Positions 18,401 through 28,172 are shown, counted from the stretch's first letter. The stretch is 63,022 bases of DNA from 2-02-FULL-48-14 sp041645035 (GCA_041645035.1 JBAZQU010000004.1:1-63022); one strand, 5' to 3'. Made by a program: numbers and translations. The notes: generated by a model from the sequence alone, not told the origin.

Positions 18401-21400
18401 CCGTATTACGGATGGTTCTCTCCCCTCTCAAAACGCGGAAATTCATGTGTATCCGGGAGATCCGGTGAGATTGGATCTGCAAGGAGAATCCAGCATACTT
18501 CCGGCGGGCGCTGAGGCGGCCACGGATATGCGCGTTTATTTGTATGATGCTTTCGGAAATTTGGCTTCCAATGGTTTTTATCCCGTGACCTTCACCACGG
18601 AGGGTGGAATTACTTTGTTGGATTTGAAGGACGAAGACGTTTCGACGGATGGAGTGCAAGTGACCACGGCAGACGGATATATTGATTTCCGTGTACTTGC
18701 AAGTAGCGAAGTGGAGACCGCTTCCGTGCAAGTTTCTATTCCTGAAATTGTGGACAGTGGGGATAGTTTTAGTTTGCGGCATAGGGAAAGTTTGTCCCTC
18801 AAAATATTGATTACCAAGCCTTATTTGTTCGCGGGAAGTAGCAGTGGAGAAAGTATTGTGGTGAGCGTGGTGGACGAGCTGGGACTGCCGATTACCGGCT
18901 TTCAAGGCGATGTGCTCATGAGCCTCAGCGATCCGGGTTATGGAAGTTTTGAAACGGAAACTTTGACGCTGGTGGATGGAAGCGCAACGACCACGGTGAA
19001 TCCCGGAACTTTGGCGGGTATGGGTTCTATTATCGCCGAGAGCGCGGGTATCAGTGGTGGCAGCGCCAACTTGGTTTTAAAACCCGCAGATATTTATGAA
19101 CTTCGAGTACGAAAGGAAGATGATACCTTTGTGATGGATGCGGGCGAACAAGAGAAATTTATTATTGAAGGCTACGATGTCTACGGAAATTTGGTGACTA
19201 CCGATAGTGCGACGAATGGAACGGTGCGCCTCACAGACAGCACGGCGGAATATGGGAGTCTTTCTTCCAGCACTTTCACTTTGAATCAGGGTGTGGCTAG
19301 TGTTTACGTGACCACCGGTGAAGTGAGTGGAAAGATCAGTCTGGTAGCTTCGTCCACGGGACTTTTGGCCGGAACTTGGGGTGGAAGCGTGGACTACAGT
19401 TTGTCCGGCGAAGAATTCCAAGACATGGATTTGCAAATGCTTTACGCTTCCCTACTGGGCGGGCCTTTTGGTGACGTTACTCAAGAAAATTATGTGGCAG
19501 GTTGGATGACTTTCAACGGAAAAACGCAGGCTATGACGAGTTTAATTTCCGAACCCAAGCCCAAGAAACGACTCGCAACAATTGATGCCAATGGTGCAGT
19601 CACACTTCCAGAGGATGGAATGGTGACGCAAGTAGTGGAAGGAGCCGGTAGCGAATTGCCGATGCGCATACAGTGGCGAGCATTCCCCGACGATACTTTG
19701 TTGGCGGAAATTTTTGCCGTGCTGGGGGAAGCGAGCGAAGTAACGGCCGAATTAGTGACTACCGACGATAGCTTTACGCTTGAAGAAAGCGGGGGCGTTT
19801 GGGTGCTGCGAGAAGATGCCGCCGCGGTCGTGAAAGTGCGTGCGGACGGACAAGTGATTTTGGTGGATCCCACTTATACCTTGGCGGTAAACGGGGCGGC
19901 GGCCGGGCTTGGCTTGGTTGTTTCGAAAAACACCGAGCAAATTATTCGTGTAGATTACGCCGGAAATTGGGCGGAGGACGTGAATACTGTGGACAGCGAT
20001 TTTAATCTTGAAGACTGGGACACCCTCGACCCGGGCATTTATCTTAGACCTACCGCAGCGAGTGAAAATCGAATCGTGACCATTCCCACGGGAAACAGTT
20101 CCATGAGTCCCATGGGCTTGGCCATCATCGATCCTGAAAAAGAGCTCGACAAAGCAATGCAACCTTCACTCGGCTACACGAGTTTGGAAGGCGCGGAAGA
20201 CAACGGGGATATTGGTTGGGAGGGTGAGAACAAGCATCTTTTGCTTTTTGCCGCCGGGAATACCGTTGGTCAGTCCAATTTGTATTATCCTTCCGAAGTT
20301 GGGGTGGTTTTGGGTGATCCCACGGTGAGTATTCCTACCGAAGGCGAGGTGGGCAGTTTGGGTTTCACTACGGACGTGGGGACGCAGATCTCCACTTCAA
20401 ACAGTGAAATCCTGACCTTGCTGGATATTGATTATAACGGTGACGGTTTACCCGATGTACTTACGGCCTATGAAGATGGCCGCATCGAAGTACTTCAAAA
20501 CGCCAAGGCTGATGTTCGTCTGCAAAATCGTGGCGAATTGCTTTACATAGAAAATGGGATTTCTTCCGTCGATAAAGGGGACTTTAACAACGACGGGCTT
20601 GAAGATCTGCTCATCGCTACTAAAGAAGCGTGTTATGAAGGGGAAATGTGTTTGTATGAATACGAGAATACCGGCGGCGGCTTCACGGCCACTAATTTGA
20701 ATCTCAGCGGTATTACGGGCACCCCCACGCAGGTGGAAGTGGGCGACCTAAATGGCGACAATTACGATGATATCGTGTTGGTGGATGAAAATATGGTGCT
20801 CTACATCGTCTGGAATTCTGAAGGTGTATTTGAAGACGTAGATACTATCAAAGACTTTGGTCTGAATACTGATTCATCCGTCAATCTTTACGCGGACCTT
20901 GTGCTGCATTATGACGGACTTGAAAATGGTTCCGTTTCTTTGCCAATTTTAACAAGTGACTTCAGCGCGGACGCCAATTTGGATACCTTTTTATCCGCTC
21001 TGGGCGTGGATGAAGACATCGAAACGTCCACCGAAAATGTGCAGCGTGAGGTGAATCAATCTTTTGAATACGCAAACAATGATAGCCTGTCTGAACTTTT
21101 CACGGTGACAAAAACGGTGAACGACCCCAGTGGCGGTGACGTGGAAGTAGGTGACGTGCTGACTTATAGCGTAACGGTAAAAAATATTTCCGGCGGCGCT
21201 TATTCGGACGTTTATCTCTCCGATAGTGTCGGGAGCCTCTTCCGATTTGATGAAGATAGCTTTACCGGTGCAACCATTGGCTTACAAGCCGGTGAGGGCA
21301 ACCGTCCCTTTATTTATGGGCCACTTAGCCTCAATAATGGTGAAAGTCTCAGTTTTACTTACGACGTTTCTGTGGAAAGTCTGCCCGCCCTTTCCGTGAT

Positions 21401-24400
21401 GCTGGGAAATGATTTTTATAGCGATTACAAGGACGATAATTACATGGATATCGCAGTTTCTCCGGCGAACAACGCCAGCGGTGAACTCTTGGTTTTCTAT
21501 TCCGACGGTTATGCCACTGAGGTACGCGACGAGGGCTTTTTGGGACTCGGCGGTAGTAGTTACCGTCATATTAATTATCAAGAGCGAGCCTACTCTCCCG
21601 CCACTTATGCGGAGGAGTATGACACTACGGTAGACAATCCTTTTGGAGACGCTGATGGAGACGGCACTCCCGATTTCATGGAAAACATGGATGCGAATAA
21701 AGGTTTCCCCGTCCCCACGGATGGAAGTTTTGATCCCATTGCTGAGGTTCTGGGCGGAAAAGATACTATGAATGAAGAGGGAGAGGCGGGTGCGGACGGT
21801 TACTATTCCACGGAAGAAATGTTTGATAGCGATGAAGACGTGGATGGCGACGGAATCAACGACATCATTGATAACTGGGTAAGCGGTAGTGACATTGTTC
21901 TCGACTCCGGCGACGACGTGATCCTGAGCGAAGAATCGGACGTGGAACTGGAAGCAAATATAAACGCTTTGAACGAAGAGGTGGCCGGCGTCGCCGATAA
22001 AATTGAAAAGATTGTTTCTATGTTCACTTGTAATGGAGGCTGCATCGCCTTCCCGGGCAGTGTTGCCTTTTTAGCTCCGGGATTTTTCCACGTACCCGGC
22101 ACCGGTGTGATAAGTGGTTTTGATCCCGGAACTCCGGTGTTTGGAATTTTGCCTTATCTCCCCGTGGTTTGTACGGGACAAGCATGTTATGGATCTCAAG
22201 TGTTGCGCCTCTACTTGGCGCCTACCACTACGCTCGGTTTAGGACTCGGAGTTTGTTTGGGTCCTTACGGAGCCGGCCAATGTTTTGCGTTTTCCATTCC
22301 GCTACTGCAAACCTTCGGCATTTGCGATGCTATTAACAGTTTCATTTCGGACTCCATGTCTAAGGCGACCTCTTTTGTTACCAGTACTGATGGGGAGGCG
22401 GCTATGAACCTGGGCGATACATTAAGTGTCAGCACCGGAAGCACGGGGCTGGAAAGTACTGTTTTCACTTCTTACGTGCCACCGGTTGCCGTGAATACCA
22501 ATGTGCAGGTGCCGGGTTTCCCCAGTATCTTCACCGAATGGTGGAAAGCGCAAAAAGAGGAATTCTTTAAGATGCTTGATTTGCCGGACGTGACCTTTAT
22601 TTATCCTGACCCCAAGAGCCTCACTACGAAATTCAGTGGAGGAAACGATGTCATTGATTTGGATCAAAAAACCAAAATTGAGGAGCTCACCAGCGGAACG
22701 TTGGGGCTTGAAAAGTGGTTAAACATGGCGCACGCGCTTCCGCTTATTGATATCAAACCGGAGACGGTAAACATTCGCTATCCCGCATTGACCCGGGAAG
22801 AAATTGAAATCGTCATGCGCGACGCACAAGACTGGGTGGCAGATACCAAAAAAGAGTTGCAAGACTTTAAGGATCAATTCGATGTTCGTGATGATTTAAC
22901 CGCGGCTCAACAGGAAGTGGTGAGAGAAATTGTGACTACACTTGAAGAAGCCATTACGGCCGTGGAAACCAATATGGCCATTCTGGAAAGTTATACAGAA
23001 ATTCCCGAGCAAATTTTGAAGATCCGTGAGTTGGAAGCCTATTATGCCAAAACTATTATTTGCTACATCGATGCCATTTTGAGCCATACCTCCGGTTATC
23101 TAAAAGAAAATACGGAGCGCATTGAAGCCTGGGGGCAATGGATTGTGGATTTACAAAAAATTGTGGATGGATGGCAGGTGCTCATTGATCTTTCCATGGA
23201 TCTCATGGATTCCTGTGATAAATGTACCAACCAACGTTACAGCGGCATGCAATTGCTCTTTAGCCTTTTCGTCTTTGTGCCGGAATTTCCTGTGGTGGAA
23301 ATGCCCAAGCTACCCGACATTATTATTGACGTCTCCAATATTCAGGCCGGCATCGATGTGGTATGGCCGGACATCAATTTTATTCCTGAACGCATCAACA
23401 TCCCAGCTCTGCCGCGCATCATCCTGCCGGACGTGGATATCAAACTGGATGCCAAGCTGGATTTGGACCTCAACATCCCGACTCTGCCCGTATTCGATAT
23501 TAACTTTGAGCTGCCGGAGCTTCCGCCTCTTTCTCTGCCCAATTTGCCAAGCCTACCGCCTCCGCCCGCCATTCCCGAGCTGGACCCTACGTTAAGCGCG
23601 GCGCTAAATATTTCCAGCAATATACTACGAATTGTTTGTATCATCCGACAAGGATTTATTCCTACGAGTGAATTTACGCTCAAGTCAAAAATTGAAGATA
23701 TTACTGAGCGTTCCGGTGGAATTGTTTTACCTGCCGATCTTGCCGTTGAAGTGGAGTGGCCAAAATTCAACTATGATTTCATGAAGGAAATACGAGTGAA
23801 TACGTATCTCAACCTCACACTGGATTTCAGCGCACTCTACGACCTTATAGCGGGGCTCGGCGAGAAAAGTGATGAGATGGTGACTGACCTTGTACAAGAA
23901 GGTATCAACAGGCCTTTGGAGGAATTCCAAAACAAAGTGCAGGATGTGTTTGATATACTCGGTGAACAAGAAATCGACGTTGAAGTCGATGCCGAAGTGG
24001 ACGAGTCTTCCTACAACGAGGCAATGGACACGGCGGAAGCTTACAAAGACAATCCGCTGGTGATGCAGAATCTCGTGGCGCTGAGGCAAATAATGGAGAA
24101 TCTTCAGGTGGAGCTCGACGCATGGGACCAAGATATGCCGGAAACCGTGACCCTAACCGCAGAGCCGCAAATTTTGGCTTTGGACGATCCTTTGCTCAAC
24201 CGTTACGATGAAGTTCTCACCAATCCTTCTTTTGACAAAGATTTCTTGGCCAGTATTGAAGGAACTCCGCTTACCTCCCTGGTGCAACTGCGAGATTCGC
24301 TCATCACTTACACCGAAGATTTTGACCAAGGAACACTTGCACTACATGGAATGGACAGTGAGTCTTTCCAGCGTTATTTGGCCCAAGAAAATGTGCAAGT

Positions 24401-27400
24401 CGACTACCTCCTCGCCAGTGACGAAAGTGATCAAACTGAAGGAGTGGAACAATTTGTGACGCCCGATGAAGATCTTGCGGACGCGGGCATCGAGCTTGCC
24501 TCTGAAATAGCTCCTCAGGCTCAGACTTTTAGTGACGGGCTTTACCTCTACGACGCGGAGCTTGGCATCAGCGAACGTCTCACCGACTACACGCAAGAAG
24601 CGGATGAGGCGAGCAGTATTCTGTTCATCGACCTCGATGGCGATGGTGACGAGGATATCGTTTATTCCATGGGTGGCGACACTTATTTCAAAGAAAATCA
24701 CACGGAGGAGCCGACTCTCAATTTTGTAAGTAGCGACCCCGCAGAAAGTACCGTGAGTGAAATGGATCCGCTTTACGGCAGCATACAAAATTTCAAACGC
24801 GGAAAGAACGACTATCAAGAAGCCAGCTTCTCATTTAGTGACGCTGAGGCGGCTACCGGTTATGAAGTGCTCTTCTATGATTCGCTGGATGCCCAGGAGG
24901 CTGATCCGAATGAAAATATTAAACGCTTATTACTTCTAGCTGATGAAGAAAATGAAAACAGCACCTTCACGGATACCGCGGGGAAAGGAGTCGGTCAAAT
25001 TCGCAACAGTCGTTTGTGGGCGGATAGTGTGAGTGGAAAAGTAAAACTTCAAAATGCTTACAAACGAACCCTTATTACGAATAACGGAGAAATTGAAGTC
25101 GAAGAGGCTGTTACATTCCAAACGGTGGAAGACAGTGTGATTGAGTTCACAATTGAAGACAGTACCTCGTCTATTGATGTGCCTGCCGGACAAGTAGTGA
25201 CTTTTGGACAAAATCAGGATCGTTTGCTTCGCGTGGAAAGTGGATCGGTTTACTGGATCGAACAAACGGAAACCGTGGAGGAACAGGATCTTGAAGAAGG
25301 TATGGAAATTTTCCCCGAAGAAATAGTGGCGCTGCAAAGTTCCGGCGCTGATGCCACACTGGCAACGAGTGAGGGTGCAGAAATCAAACTGGATAAAGAA
25401 GAGATTTTTGCTATGGATAGACTGACCAGCGCCGACGATCCATCTGCGAACATTGAACTGGAAAACGGCGCCTATTATACCCTTGGTCACAGCCTGCAAA
25501 GCGATGGAAGTTTTGGAACGCTCTCCGATAATATTTTGCTTAACCCTCAAGTATGTGCGGACGACAGTGAGCCCTACACGCTGATAGACGATGGCGGAGC
25601 GGATACCGATGGCGATGGTGCTATCGAAATAGCTATTTTCTCTACCAAGGAACTTTCCGCCGAGGGTTCTTTCGACAGCGACAGTGAGATCGTTGACGCT
25701 TACTGGGATTTGGATAGCGGCGTAGACAACGATCAAGTGTTCGGCCTCACCGCGGAAATTGGACCTTATGAAGACGTGAACGATCGCATGGTTACTTTGT
25801 ACGTCACGGACTCTGCGGGCAATACCGCCAAGACCGAAATTGCGGTGGAAGTTTATGTTCCTACTATCACTATTGCCGATGCTACTTCCACAGCCGTGAG
25901 CGGTGTCACCGACCCCGCAAGCCCTGTCTTTCCTTTCCACTTGGTGCGTGATCGCAGTGGAGCCGTCAATGAAATTGGGACGGGCTACTCCACCGATGAG
26001 AATGGTGAATTCATGGAAGAAATGATGGATTCCAATTTGCTTTCCGTTTACGACAGTGAAGGAGGTACGATTGCCGAGTTTAACCCTGCGACCAAACAGG
26101 TAATGGTTTACGATCCTGCTTACGATGTAGCGGTGCTCCCTTCCGATGCCGACTGGCCTTCTCGCCTCGCAGTTTACGAAAAGAGCCTGGGTGCCGTGGT
26201 AGGTAGTTTCCTCTTTGTGGCGAATGCCAATGCGCCCATCCAACAGGTTGCCGTGCCGCTGGATACTCTCGACCTTTCTCTCTACAGCAAAGTCACGGTC
26301 TATCCCGTCGCGGACAAAGAAAGTTACGAGTTTGGGGATGATGTTTTGTTGGCGCGCGATGAATTTGGTGCTCTTGATTTCATGGTGAACCAAAGTGGCA
26401 ATATCACCATATTTGATGATCGCTATACTCTTGTGAGACGGGACGCGACTTCGCTCGACGACTATCTCATTATCGAAGTTTATGACGGTGACGCTTTGGA
26501 ACTTGAAATTTGGCCCGGAACTCCGGATGCCGTTCATTTGGTGACTACCGATGACCTCAATTTGCCGGCCTCCGATCTACTCGGCGATGGTGAATCTTTA
26601 AGTGCGGACTATCGACTTTATTTCGAAGACATAAAAGATGATGATCCACTTTACCAAGACATTGCCGAACTCGTGGAGCGCAATGTGCTCGAGGGTTATA
26701 CCGTCGAGGACCAGCAATACTTTAAGCCGAACCAGGCCATTACGCGTGCTGAATTTACCAAGATCATTTTGGGAATTCTTTGTATCATTCCAAGCGATGC
26801 AGCTCACCTTCTACCTTCCGTCTTCAGCGACATTTTGGACGTCAATGCCTGGTATTATGCTTATACGAAGGAGTCTTCCATTCGTGATCTCATCACGGGT
26901 TATTTGGGCGAATTGAATGCTGCCGGCATGGCTCCGTTCAAGCCCAATAATACTATTACACGAGCCGAAGCGGCGAAGATTGTGCTCGAAGCACTCGACA
27001 AAGAAAACATCATCACTCTGCCCGATGATTTGAGTGGAGTGCCTTGGTATGAGCCCTACATGGAAATCGCGCAAGACCTCACGCCTTACATGACCGGTGA
27101 AAGCACGGCGGGCGAAACGAATTTTATTGTCACCGATGAAGAAGCGGCTGATCCTAATCATAAACTCACTCGTTACGAATTCGTGGAAATGTCCGTGCGT
27201 GTGCTCAAAGCGTACAACTGTTTTGATCTCGACAGCGACGGCGATGGGCTTATTAATTACGACGAAGAGGGTAAATATTATACCGATCCTTACAACCCCG
27301 ATACTGACAGCGGAGGCGTGGACGATGGTAGTGAAGTGAACCGCGGCAGTGATCCGCTGGATAGCAGTGATGATTTTGGAGACGGTTCGCTAGAAGGTGT

Positions 27401-27566
27401 AGAACCCGGAATTTACGCAGTCCGTGAACCATGCAGCGCTTGTCCTTGCATCTCCACTATTGATTACAATGCCGATCTTCGACCCGGAGATAATGTCTTT
27501 GCTATAATCCAAAATGCCGCCGGTGAAATTTTTGGAGTCAGTAACACGGTAACCGTAGAAAAATAA
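12423..27566 (+). CDS. Giant secreted SLH-domain surface protein (5047 residues)
   Basis: An exported multi-domain protein encoded by 15.1 kb. A signal peptide (about 13-36) is followed by an alpha/beta region with VVIIGDVPLPVV, faintly like gingipain-type peptidases. Next come Asp-rich DxDGDG Ca-binding repeats (about 306-583), an Ig/invasin-like domain (about 1260-1360), a first set of three SLH domains (about 1630-1816) with thrombospondin-3-like repeats on both sides, and Ig-like domains (about 1900-2330). Further on are FG-GAP/VCBS-like repeats (about 2660-2790), a DUF11-like domain (about 2893-2986), a Cys-containing hydrophobic stretch (about 3200-3306), helical and Pro-rich parts (about 3400-3730), a FecR-like region (about 4190-4360), a PKD-like domain (about 4393-4480) and a second SLH triplet (about 4733-4931). 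SLH domains bind cell-wall polymer, so this is probably an S-layer or adhesion protein. It is followed by four exported partners. The specific role is unknown. Confidence 0.88.
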   Translation: MRPCHSAHWFKKIIINGFLVTFLSSLVPMGQVADALSIIDQTDPSVNLNPGGSLSEIRKVDSIETRYGLVAILVEDSLWDASTSGRGFFSFLGTNGIKEKIQTYAQDVQATLPWTKTVIIEVADEDTPVEIQRMLERFYFEGNPEDSDPTKLSGVVIIGDVPLPVVNKGGNRFISMLPYTDFEEPSYLLDSATLDFLPNGEAQHLQTEVWHGLIVPPLDGQEGIDLLGAFFEKNHAFHTGDEDYTTFDKKAFIGDLVTEESTINPTAFGSYERFVNLWEEISYYRYTNDLVEELFTDMQTSVQAGDFLDNDGDGIYDEEAANGIDDDGDGLVDEDIGDGFFGIDNDGDCYGLAASAQDSNGDGKPCFGGQYDENGEEILPPDNLVDEDGFDDNNNDADWVYEGYAEGDALFADRMVDEDPPGDTTGGEDSNGDGVLDGDGCPGLCGVDDNGDSTDHDGDGYPTGIELLFGWDWTDEKEPWGSVRNWTNDFFGTSYEKADKATTYLQAMFVDQFFDDDYKSPTCYFNGVYHPEYDDDEDGFCDEDGSTEMQIWKNSSGTFASGTCTYNDADCDGEIDEDPSGLRPEGLFDDLPDIQGKNLVEGLTSRYAEMFDQPQGIWNRLVDQTGRYKTRSTDGEKVTNDYDTAISLISKKDELTLNYLYELNTELEEKTDGIVKENLAEDIPIIAGLQITGEMTPEGEDAEPEAICDPDKKVTKDGACLQFVNHSGFDNNLFDSEGELEDLDDLNPSDYFISGQNLWDIDSPEECTSFAGTDVDGGQLVQFNTLYSREFTVENDDMTKSEVMEYRNCVPEYEPYTDDIPEVCAPAVVTKNIRVLDGAKTPDEGLDTSGWETGAGACFEFRELETFNDYTQSMAEFNNWLTKKIRKFRKDGADDEASYEEFLAKVEEKRNSITPKPNETTLRAPFDGLDIIAADEDRIYTLEDLLIELGYSEPSNDDIDTFIALENNVSIDNPRQGSRMSDIAKLDISFDKLYLEAGTEELTTKRSAAQEITSYYKHVEPTGDTLNAQAENTASPNLPIDKTRYVSFIDSEGTAQNLDYVNVFGAESVEDVEAQVDTLAEAVNNVAGGSGYKGDVEAFYDSIDEGQLQDALEWRFLSIDEKHKYVMSHFLGEEEPFFSKARDGYEMVSLIADGTATEMNFVFNGDMPETEEDLEFLYRSQAEIDAALAAAAEPEEELEPSEANDTTPVLLGEWITEIQHWLEDIQDTFSSMDNFEGEKVCGENYVYDSASNEDSNDNGIPDGADASVSLLLTSDNSDALLAGGGFYHTVSVAAKQADGTINTADNYTQVDLDVVSGGGSITVAGSSTLTLTGGVAIFTLESADPGSFVVRGVASNRDDVINSNTLSGTVESKFIKLSSFIREMEGTDGESTVEEGTRIQVKDSDGNVRATLDPESGDLELRDAEAELREASEDLPTRVAIVGADGITYGTFFLIPEKKEDVLVEEVGDTANVASDENGIALEDNSVQIGLVTAMGQIALVDGYTLTFDNPGEINIYDPLHVLNGDGETIFMVTIKHSFTEGNLLTPEGDYSDYLSFDREKKHDWNFSFLPLAKAASESVIPDTDGDLLDDLEEFVIGTLQNDNDSDSDTFLDGLEVFSGYDPLRSGKKLFTDIGVENKAYPDLIALYLRGVIKGYSDGSFRPDNPITREEFVKIDLGAICKDCDSYNASYETGLMTKYSADPFPDNNINPELLACVAEAKMDGIVSGYAGGSSAGFFLPTKNISRAEATKVLVETAGYEVAEVSSGSWYSEYAKTAEKYNLFPDGVTADTSWLEGSITRGEFVMMAVNLIEEKDCRAVDSDGEGLSDMEEQVLYGTDSTLADTDGGGVNDLDEILRGSDPLDASDDFPVEEVVEEEEQTGLRPGFDHEPGLYVVSNTAGHEEIAVSGGESSASVDIFTNDIPADGVSEIYVRAEIRDQEDNLYGDDNSSVIEFILSTDDYGEIDSDRVQVSGGVAETKFTTTKVAGDVTVEGRITDGSLPSQNAEIHVYPGDPVRLDLQGESSILPAGAEAATDMRVYLYDAFGNLASNGFYPVTFTTEGGITLLDLKDEDVSTDGVQVTTADGYIDFRVLASSEVETASVQVSIPEIVDSGDSFSLRHRESLSLKILITKPYLFAGSSSGESIVVSVVDELGLPITGFQGDVLMSLSDPGYGSFETETLTLVDGSATTTVNPGTLAGMGSIIAESAGISGGSANLVLKPADIYELRVRKEDDTFVMDAGEQEKFIIEGYDVYGNLVTTDSATNGTVRLTDSTAEYGSLSSSTFTLNQGVASVYVTTGEVSGKISLVASSTGLLAGTWGGSVDYSLSGEEFQDMDLQMLYASLLGGPFGDVTQENYVAGWMTFNGKTQAMTSLISEPKPKKRLATIDANGAVTLPEDGMVTQVVEGAGSELPMRIQWRAFPDDTLLAEIFAVLGEASEVTAELVTTDDSFTLEESGGVWVLREDAAAVVKVRADGQVILVDPTYTLAVNGAAAGLGLVVSKNTEQIIRVDYAGNWAEDVNTVDSDFNLEDWDTLDPGIYLRPTAASENRIVTIPTGNSSMSPMGLAIIDPEKELDKAMQPSLGYTSLEGAEDNGDIGWEGENKHLLLFAAGNTVGQSNLYYPSEVGVVLGDPTVSIPTEGEVGSLGFTTDVGTQISTSNSEILTLLDIDYNGDGLPDVLTAYEDGRIEVLQNAKADVRLQNRGELLYIENGISSVDKGDFNNDGLEDLLIATKEACYEGEMCLYEYENTGGGFTATNLNLSGITGTPTQVEVGDLNGDNYDDIVLVDENMVLYIVWNSEGVFEDVDTIKDFGLNTDSSVNLYADLVLHYDGLENGSVSLPILTSDFSADANLDTFLSALGVDEDIETSTENVQREVNQSFEYANNDSLSELFTVTKTVNDPSGGDVEVGDVLTYSVTVKNISGGAYSDVYLSDSVGSLFRFDEDSFTGATIGLQAGEGNRPFIYGPLSLNNGESLSFTYDVSVESLPALSVMLGNDFYSDYKDDNYMDIAVSPANNASGELLVFYSDGYATEVRDEGFLGLGGSSYRHINYQERAYSPATYAEEYDTTVDNPFGDADGDGTPDFMENMDANKGFPVPTDGSFDPIAEVLGGKDTMNEEGEAGADGYYSTEEMFDSDEDVDGDGINDIIDNWVSGSDIVLDSGDDVILSEESDVELEANINALNEEVAGVADKIEKIVSMFTCNGGCIAFPGSVAFLAPGFFHVPGTGVISGFDPGTPVFGILPYLPVVCTGQACYGSQVLRLYLAPTTTLGLGLGVCLGPYGAGQCFAFSIPLLQTFGICDAINSFISDSMSKATSFVTSTDGEAAMNLGDTLSVSTGSTGLESTVFTSYVPPVAVNTNVQVPGFPSIFTEWWKAQKEEFFKMLDLPDVTFIYPDPKSLTTKFSGGNDVIDLDQKTKIEELTSGTLGLEKWLNMAHALPLIDIKPETVNIRYPALTREEIEIVMRDAQDWVADTKKELQDFKDQFDVRDDLTAAQQEVVREIVTTLEEAITAVETNMAILESYTEIPEQILKIRELEAYYAKTIICYIDAILSHTSGYLKENTERIEAWGQWIVDLQKIVDGWQVLIDLSMDLMDSCDKCTNQRYSGMQLLFSLFVFVPEFPVVEMPKLPDIIIDVSNIQAGIDVVWPDINFIPERINIPALPRIILPDVDIKLDAKLDLDLNIPTLPVFDINFELPELPPLSLPNLPSLPPPPAIPELDPTLSAALNISSNILRIVCIIRQGFIPTSEFTLKSKIEDITERSGGIVLPADLAVEVEWPKFNYDFMKEIRVNTYLNLTLDFSALYDLIAGLGEKSDEMVTDLVQEGINRPLEEFQNKVQDVFDILGEQEIDVEVDAEVDESSYNEAMDTAEAYKDNPLVMQNLVALRQIMENLQVELDAWDQDMPETVTLTAEPQILALDDPLLNRYDEVLTNPSFDKDFLASIEGTPLTSLVQLRDSLITYTEDFDQGTLALHGMDSESFQRYLAQENVQVDYLLASDESDQTEGVEQFVTPDEDLADAGIELASEIAPQAQTFSDGLYLYDAELGISERLTDYTQEADEASSILFIDLDGDGDEDIVYSMGGDTYFKENHTEEPTLNFVSSDPAESTVSEMDPLYGSIQNFKRGKNDYQEASFSFSDAEAATGYEVLFYDSLDAQEADPNENIKRLLLLADEENENSTFTDTAGKGVGQIRNSRLWADSVSGKVKLQNAYKRTLITNNGEIEVEEAVTFQTVEDSVIEFTIEDSTSSIDVPAGQVVTFGQNQDRLLRVESGSVYWIEQTETVEEQDLEEGMEIFPEEIVALQSSGADATLATSEGAEIKLDKEEIFAMDRLTSADDPSANIELENGAYYTLGHSLQSDGSFGTLSDNILLNPQVCADDSEPYTLIDDGGADTDGDGAIEIAIFSTKELSAEGSFDSDSEIVDAYWDLDSGVDNDQVFGLTAEIGPYEDVNDRMVTLYVTDSAGNTAKTEIAVEVYVPTITIADATSTAVSGVTDPASPVFPFHLVRDRSGAVNEIGTGYSTDENGEFMEEMMDSNLLSVYDSEGGTIAEFNPATKQVMVYDPAYDVAVLPSDADWPSRLAVYEKSLGAVVGSFLFVANANAPIQQVAVPLDTLDLSLYSKVTVYPVADKESYEFGDDVLLARDEFGALDFMVNQSGNITIFDDRYTLVRRDATSLDDYLIIEVYDGDALELEIWPGTPDAVHLVTTDDLNLPASDLLGDGESLSADYRLYFEDIKDDDPLYQDIAELVERNVLEGYTVEDQQYFKPNQAITRAEFTKIILGILCIIPSDAAHLLPSVFSDILDVNAWYYAYTKESSIRDLITGYLGELNAAGMAPFKPNNTITRAEAAKIVLEALDKENIITLPDDLSGVPWYEPYMEIAQDLTPYMTGESTAGETNFIVTDEEAADPNHKLTRYEFVEMSVRVLKAYNCFDLDSDGDGLINYDEEGKYYTDPYNPDTDSGGVDDGSEVNRGSDPLDSSDDFGDGSLEGVEPGIYAVREPCSACPCISTIDYNADLRPGDNVFAIIQNAAGEIFGVSNTVTVEK

Positions 27567-27575
27567 CTCCACGCC

Positions 27576-28172
27576 ATGCCCAAAAAACTTGAAAATCGCC
27601 TCTTCCTTCTCTGCGCTGCGTTGGTGCTGACGTTCAATGGTTTGTTTTATGCTTTGGCGGCGGAAACGGAGACGGATACGGACACGGAAACAGTTTCAAC
27701 CGTGACGGACGGCGTCGATTACGCTTGTGGCAACAGTATGATGCAAGACGCCGCCGTAGTGATAGATAGCTATCAAGTTTTTTTGGATGACTATTTTAAA
27801 GCCGTCACTCCTTCCAGTGAGCAAGTGGAATCCGGCATGCGTTATTACCGTTTTGTGGAAGATTCCATAGAGAGCATTTACAAAAAATATGCCGACGTGC
27901 AGGGCAACTCAACATTGGAAGCTAGTGCCAGCGCGCTTAGTTATTGCGCCAGCATCCGAGATCAGTATTTGAGTCTTGCCCGCGTTTTGTTTCAAAAACA
28001 AGTAATTGCTTCTGCGAACAGTAAACGTACCTTTTTGATCATCGATGGGCTTAAAGCCACCAATGAACATCTGGACCAATTTTCCAATGAATTCAATGCT
28101 CTTTTCCCCGCTTACTTCGATCAGCTTAATAACGCTTTACCCTGTTACGCGCACCAATGTATCACAAAGTAA
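27576..28172 (+). CDS. Exported protein of unknown function (surface operon 2)
   Basis: A 198-residue protein with a signal peptide (LFLLCAALVLTFNGLFYALA) and a Thr/Asp/Glu-rich linker. The mature part is helical with four cysteines (YACG, SYCAS and CYAHQC). No family is recognised. It begins 9 bp after the giant gene and overlaps the next gene by 16 bp, so all five are probably co-translated. Paired cysteines suggest disulfides outside the membrane. Confidence 0.75.
   Translation: MPKKLENRLFLLCAALVLTFNGLFYALAAETETDTDTETVSTVTDGVDYACGNSMMQDAAVVIDSYQVFLDDYFKAVTPSSEQVESGMRYYRFVEDSIESIYKKYADVQGNSTLEASASALSYCASIRDQYLSLARVLFQKQVIASANSKRTFLIIDGLKATNEHLDQFSNEFNALFPAYFDQLNNALPCYAHQCITK

Noticed and set aside
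17850..18905. A 351-codon antisense frame in the giant gene
   Set aside because: It lies wholly inside Ig-like and SLH-coding sequence, lacks a promoter and has low-complexity His/Arg/Ile-rich content.
24936..26537. A 533-codon open frame antisense to the giant gene
   Set aside because: The sense frame encodes recognisable FecR, PKD and SLH-type domains. The antisense product has no motif, and such long mirror frames arise easily from the biased codon use of this Asp/Glu-rich gene.
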